From the NCBI GenBank assembly GCA_026874595.1, contig CM049319.1, forward strand, positions 40,713,973 to 40,777,972: a DNA stretch of 64,000 nucleotides. The letters are read 5' to 3'. The notes below the pieces were generated by a model, which saw only the letters and a program-made list of their open reading frames with translations, made no database searches and was not told the DNA's origin. Made by a program: the position numbers and the translations under genes. The stretch is from Sipunculus nudus. Its lineage: Eukaryota; Annelida; Sipuncula; Golfingiida; Sipunculidae. Each line of letters begins with the position of its first letter. Position 1 is the first letter of the stretch. Positions 61,001-64,000 of the stretch are shown piece by piece.

Positions 61001-64000
61001 GGGAAGGGGGAAGAAAACAGGTAGCAAGGTCAGTGATCAATGAATTCATCCTGGGAAGGGGGAAGAAAACAGGTAGCGAGGTCAGTGATCAATAAACTGA
61101 GCCTGGGAAGGGGGAAGAAATCAGGTAGCGAGGTCAGTGATCAATGAACTCATCCTGGCAAGGGGAAGAAAACAGGCAGCGAGGTCAGTGATCAATGAAC
61201 TCATCCTGGGAAGGGGGAAGAAAACAGGTAGCGAGGTCAGTGATCAATGAACTCATCCTGGGAAGGGGGAAGAAAACAGGTAGCGAGGTCAGTGATCAAT
61301 GAACTCAGCCTGGGAAGGGGGAAGAAAACAGGTAGCGAGGTCAGTGATCAATGAACTCAGCTTGGGAAGGGGGAAGAAAACAGGTAGCGAGGTCAGTGAT
61401 CAATGAACTCATCCTGGGAAGGGGGAAGAAAACAGGTAGCGAGGTCAGTGTTCAATGAACTCACCTGGGAAGGGGGAAGGAAACAGGTAGCGAGGTCAGT
61501 GATGAATGAACTGAGCCTGGGAAGGGGGAAGAAAACAGGTAGCGAGGTCAGTGATCAATGAACTCATCCTGGGAAGGGGGAAGAAAACAGGCAGCGAGGT
61601 CAGTGATCAATGAACTCAGCCTGGGAAGGGGGAAGAAAACAGGTAGCGAGGTCAGTGATCAATGAATTCATCCTGGGAAGGGTGAAGAAAACAGGTAGCG
61701 AGGTCAGTGATCAATAAACTGAGCCTGGGAAGGGGGAAGAAATCAGGTAGCGAGGTCAGTGATCAATGAACTCATCCTGGGAAGGGGAAGAAAACAGGTA
61801 GCGAGGTCAGTGATCAATGAACTCATCCTGGGAAGGGGGAAGAAAACAGGTAGCGAGGTCAGTGATCAATGAACTCATCCTGGGAAGGGGGAAGAAAACA
61901 GGTAGCGAGGTCAGTGATCAATGAACTCAGCCTGGGAAGGGGGAAGAAAACAGGTAGCTAGGTCAGTGATCAATGAACTCAGCCTGGGAAGGGGGAAGAA
62001 AACAGGTAGCGAGGTCAGTGATCAATGAACTGAGCCTGGGAAGGGGGAAGAAAACAGGTAGCGAGGTCAGTGATCAATGAACTCATCCTGGGAAGGGGAA
62101 GAAAACAGGTAGCGAGGTCAGTGATCAATGAACTCAGCTTGGGAAGGGAGAAGAAAATAGGTAGCGAGGTCAGTGATCAATGAACTCAGCCTGGGAAGGG
62201 GGAAGAAAACAGGTAGCGATATCAGTGATCAATGAACTCAGCCTGGGAAGGGGGAAGAAAACAGGTAGCGAGGTCAGTGATCAATGAACTCATCCTGGGA
62301 AGATGGAAGAAAACAGGTAGCGAGGTCAGTGATCAATGAACTCATCCTGGGAAGGGGGAAGAAAACAGGTAGCGAGGTCAGTGATCAATGAACTCATCCT
62401 GGGAAGGGGAAGAAAACAGGTAGCGAGGTCAGTGATCAATGAACTGAGCCTGGGAAGGGGGATGAAAACAGGTAGCGAGGTCAGTGATGAATAGACTCAT
62501 CCTGGGAAGGGGGAAGAAAACAGGTAGCGAGGTCAGTGATCAATGAACTCATCCTGGGAAGGGGGAAGAAAACAGGTAGCGAGGTCAGTGATCAATGAAC
62601 TCATCCTGGGAAGGGGAAAGAAAACAGGAAGCGAGATCAGTTATCAAAGAACTGAGCTTGGGAAGGGGGAAGAAAACAGGTAGCGAGATCAGTGATCAAT
62701 GAACTGAGCTTGGGAAGGGGGAAGAAAACAGGTAGCGAGGTCAGTGATCAATGAACTAAGCCTGGGATGGGGGAAGAAAACAGGTAGCGAGGTCAGTGAT
62801 CAATGAACTCATCCTGGGAAGGGGGAAGAAAACAGGTAGCGAGGTCAGTGATCAATGAACTCATCCTGGGAAGGGGGAAGAAAAAAAGGCAGCGAGGTCA
62901 GTGATCAATGAACTCAGCCTGGGAAGGGGGAAGACAGGTAGCGAGGTCAGTGATCAATGAATTCATCCTGGGAAGGGGGAAGAAAACAGGTAGCGAGGTC
63001 AGTGATCAATAAACTGAGCCTGGGAAGGGGGAAGAAATCAGGTAGCGAGTTCAGTGATCAATGAACTCATCCTGGGAAGGGGAAGAAAACAGGTAGCGAG
63101 GTGAGTGATCAATGAACTCAGCCTGGGAAGGGGGAAGAAAACAGGTAGCTAGGTCAGTGATCAATGAACTCAGCCTGGGAAGGGGGAAGAAAACAGGTAG
63201 CGAGGTCAGTGATCAATGAACTGAGCCTGGGAAGGGGGAAGAAAACAGGTAGCGAGGTCAGTGATCAATGAACTCATCCTGGAAAGGGGAAGAAAACAGG
63301 TAGCGAGGTCAGTGATCAATGAACTCAGCTTGGGAAGGGAGAAGAAAACAGGTAGCGAGGTCAGTGATCAATGAACTCAGCCTGGGAAGGGGGAAGAAAA
63401 CAGGTAGCGATGTCAGTGATCAATGAACTCAGCCTGGGAAGGGGGAAGAAAACAGGTAGCGAGGTCAGTGATCAATGAACTCATCCTGGGAAGATGGAAG
63501 AAAACAGGTAGCGAGGTCAGTGATCAATGAACTCATCCTGGGAAGGGGGAAGAAAACAGGTAGCGAGGTCAGTGATCAATGAACTCATCCTGGGAATGGG
63601 GAAGAAAACAGGTATCGAGGTCAGTGATCAATGAACTGAGCCTGGGAAGGGGGATGAAAACAGGTAGCGAGGTCAGTGATGAATAAACTCATCCTGGGAA
63701 GGGGGAAGAAAACAGGTAGCGAGGTCAGTGATCAATGAACTCATCCTGGGAAGGGGGAAGAAAACAGGTAGCGAGGTCAGTGATCAATGAACTCATCCTG
63801 GGAAGGGGAAAGAAAACAGGAAGCGAGATCAGTTATCAAAGAACTGAGCTTGGGAAGGGGGAAGAAAACAGGTAGCGAGATCAGTGATCAATGAACTGAG
63901 CTTGGGAAGGGGGAAGAAAACAGGTAGCGAGGTCAGTGATCAATGAACTAAGCCTGGGATGGGGGAAGAAAACAGGTAGCGAGGTCAGTGATCAATGAAC

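Larger units (their letters stand above)
25896..64000. repeat. 52-bp minisatellite array, about 730 units, beginning inside an exon and running off the window
   Basis: The period is 52 bp: CAATGAACTG at 25896 is followed by CAATGAACTC at 25948, and so on to position 64000. Each full unit holds, in order, a CAATGAACT start, a three-to-four-base variable spot (CATC, GAGC, CAGC, AATT), a purine run GGGAAGGGGGAAGAAAA, then CAGGTAGCGAGGTCAGTGAT. Unit 1 (25896-25947) is exon sequence plus the splice junction, and later units differ from it by few bases. The GAACTGAGCC class is closest to the exon's GAACTGTGCC. Length variants recur, such as GGAAGGGGAAG (one base lost), CTGGAAGGGG, and GGGGGAAGACAGG (three bases lost). 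They mark higher-order blocks. 52 is not a multiple of 3, so reading frames rotate with a 156-bp cycle and the short minus-strand ORFs are by-products. Confidence 0.97.

Overview
This window is eukaryotic. Coding sequence is sparse and split into small exons with GT/AG borders, the introns are large, and non-autonomous DNA transposons and minisatellites dominate. There are no bacterial-type operons or ribosome binding sites. A marine invertebrate fits best. A lancelet (Branchiostoma) is my favoured guess, because the SINE-like tail near 5.9 kb and minisatellites that span an exon-intron border are features I recall from amphioxus. That is memory, not proof. || Gene content: I can support one protein-coding gene, on the + strand and open at both ends. 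Five exons (10272-10515, 13422-13561, 24427-24532, 24740-24821, 25845 to about 25938) join in compatible phases. They encode the membrane-proximal part of a natriuretic-peptide-receptor-like extracellular domain, a juxtamembrane cysteine motif, one transmembrane helix and the start of the cytoplasmic kinase-homology region of a receptor guanylate cyclase. The upstream ligand-binding exons and the rest of the kinase-homology and cyclase domains lie outside the window. || Layout: 1-10271 is non-coding. It holds several cut-and-paste elements with readable ends and target-site duplications: a Harbinger-like element, a foldback element flanked by TTAA with a second element nested inside it, and a 338-bp element inside a SINE-like repeat. 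It also holds short tandem repeats. 10632-13158 is a 51-bp minisatellite in the first visible intron. 13800-22447 is a 35-bp minisatellite in the second, which also holds a degenerate G-rich MITE and a pogo/Tigger-like MITE. 25896-64000 is a 52-bp minisatellite of about 730 units that fills the last visible intron and runs off the end. The three arrays cover about 49 of the 64 kb. || Main point: the first unit of the 52-bp array is the end of the last visible exon plus its 5' splice junction. Every later unit is therefore a copy of an exon-intron border and carries decoy 5' splice sites. The array is also organised at higher levels (2,539 bp, 8,290 bp and about 26.5 kb), with near-identical blocks that point to recent unequal exchange, or possibly to assembly error. 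Reading past the first border reaches an in-frame stop almost at once. That would give a receptor with a short tail and no catalytic domain.
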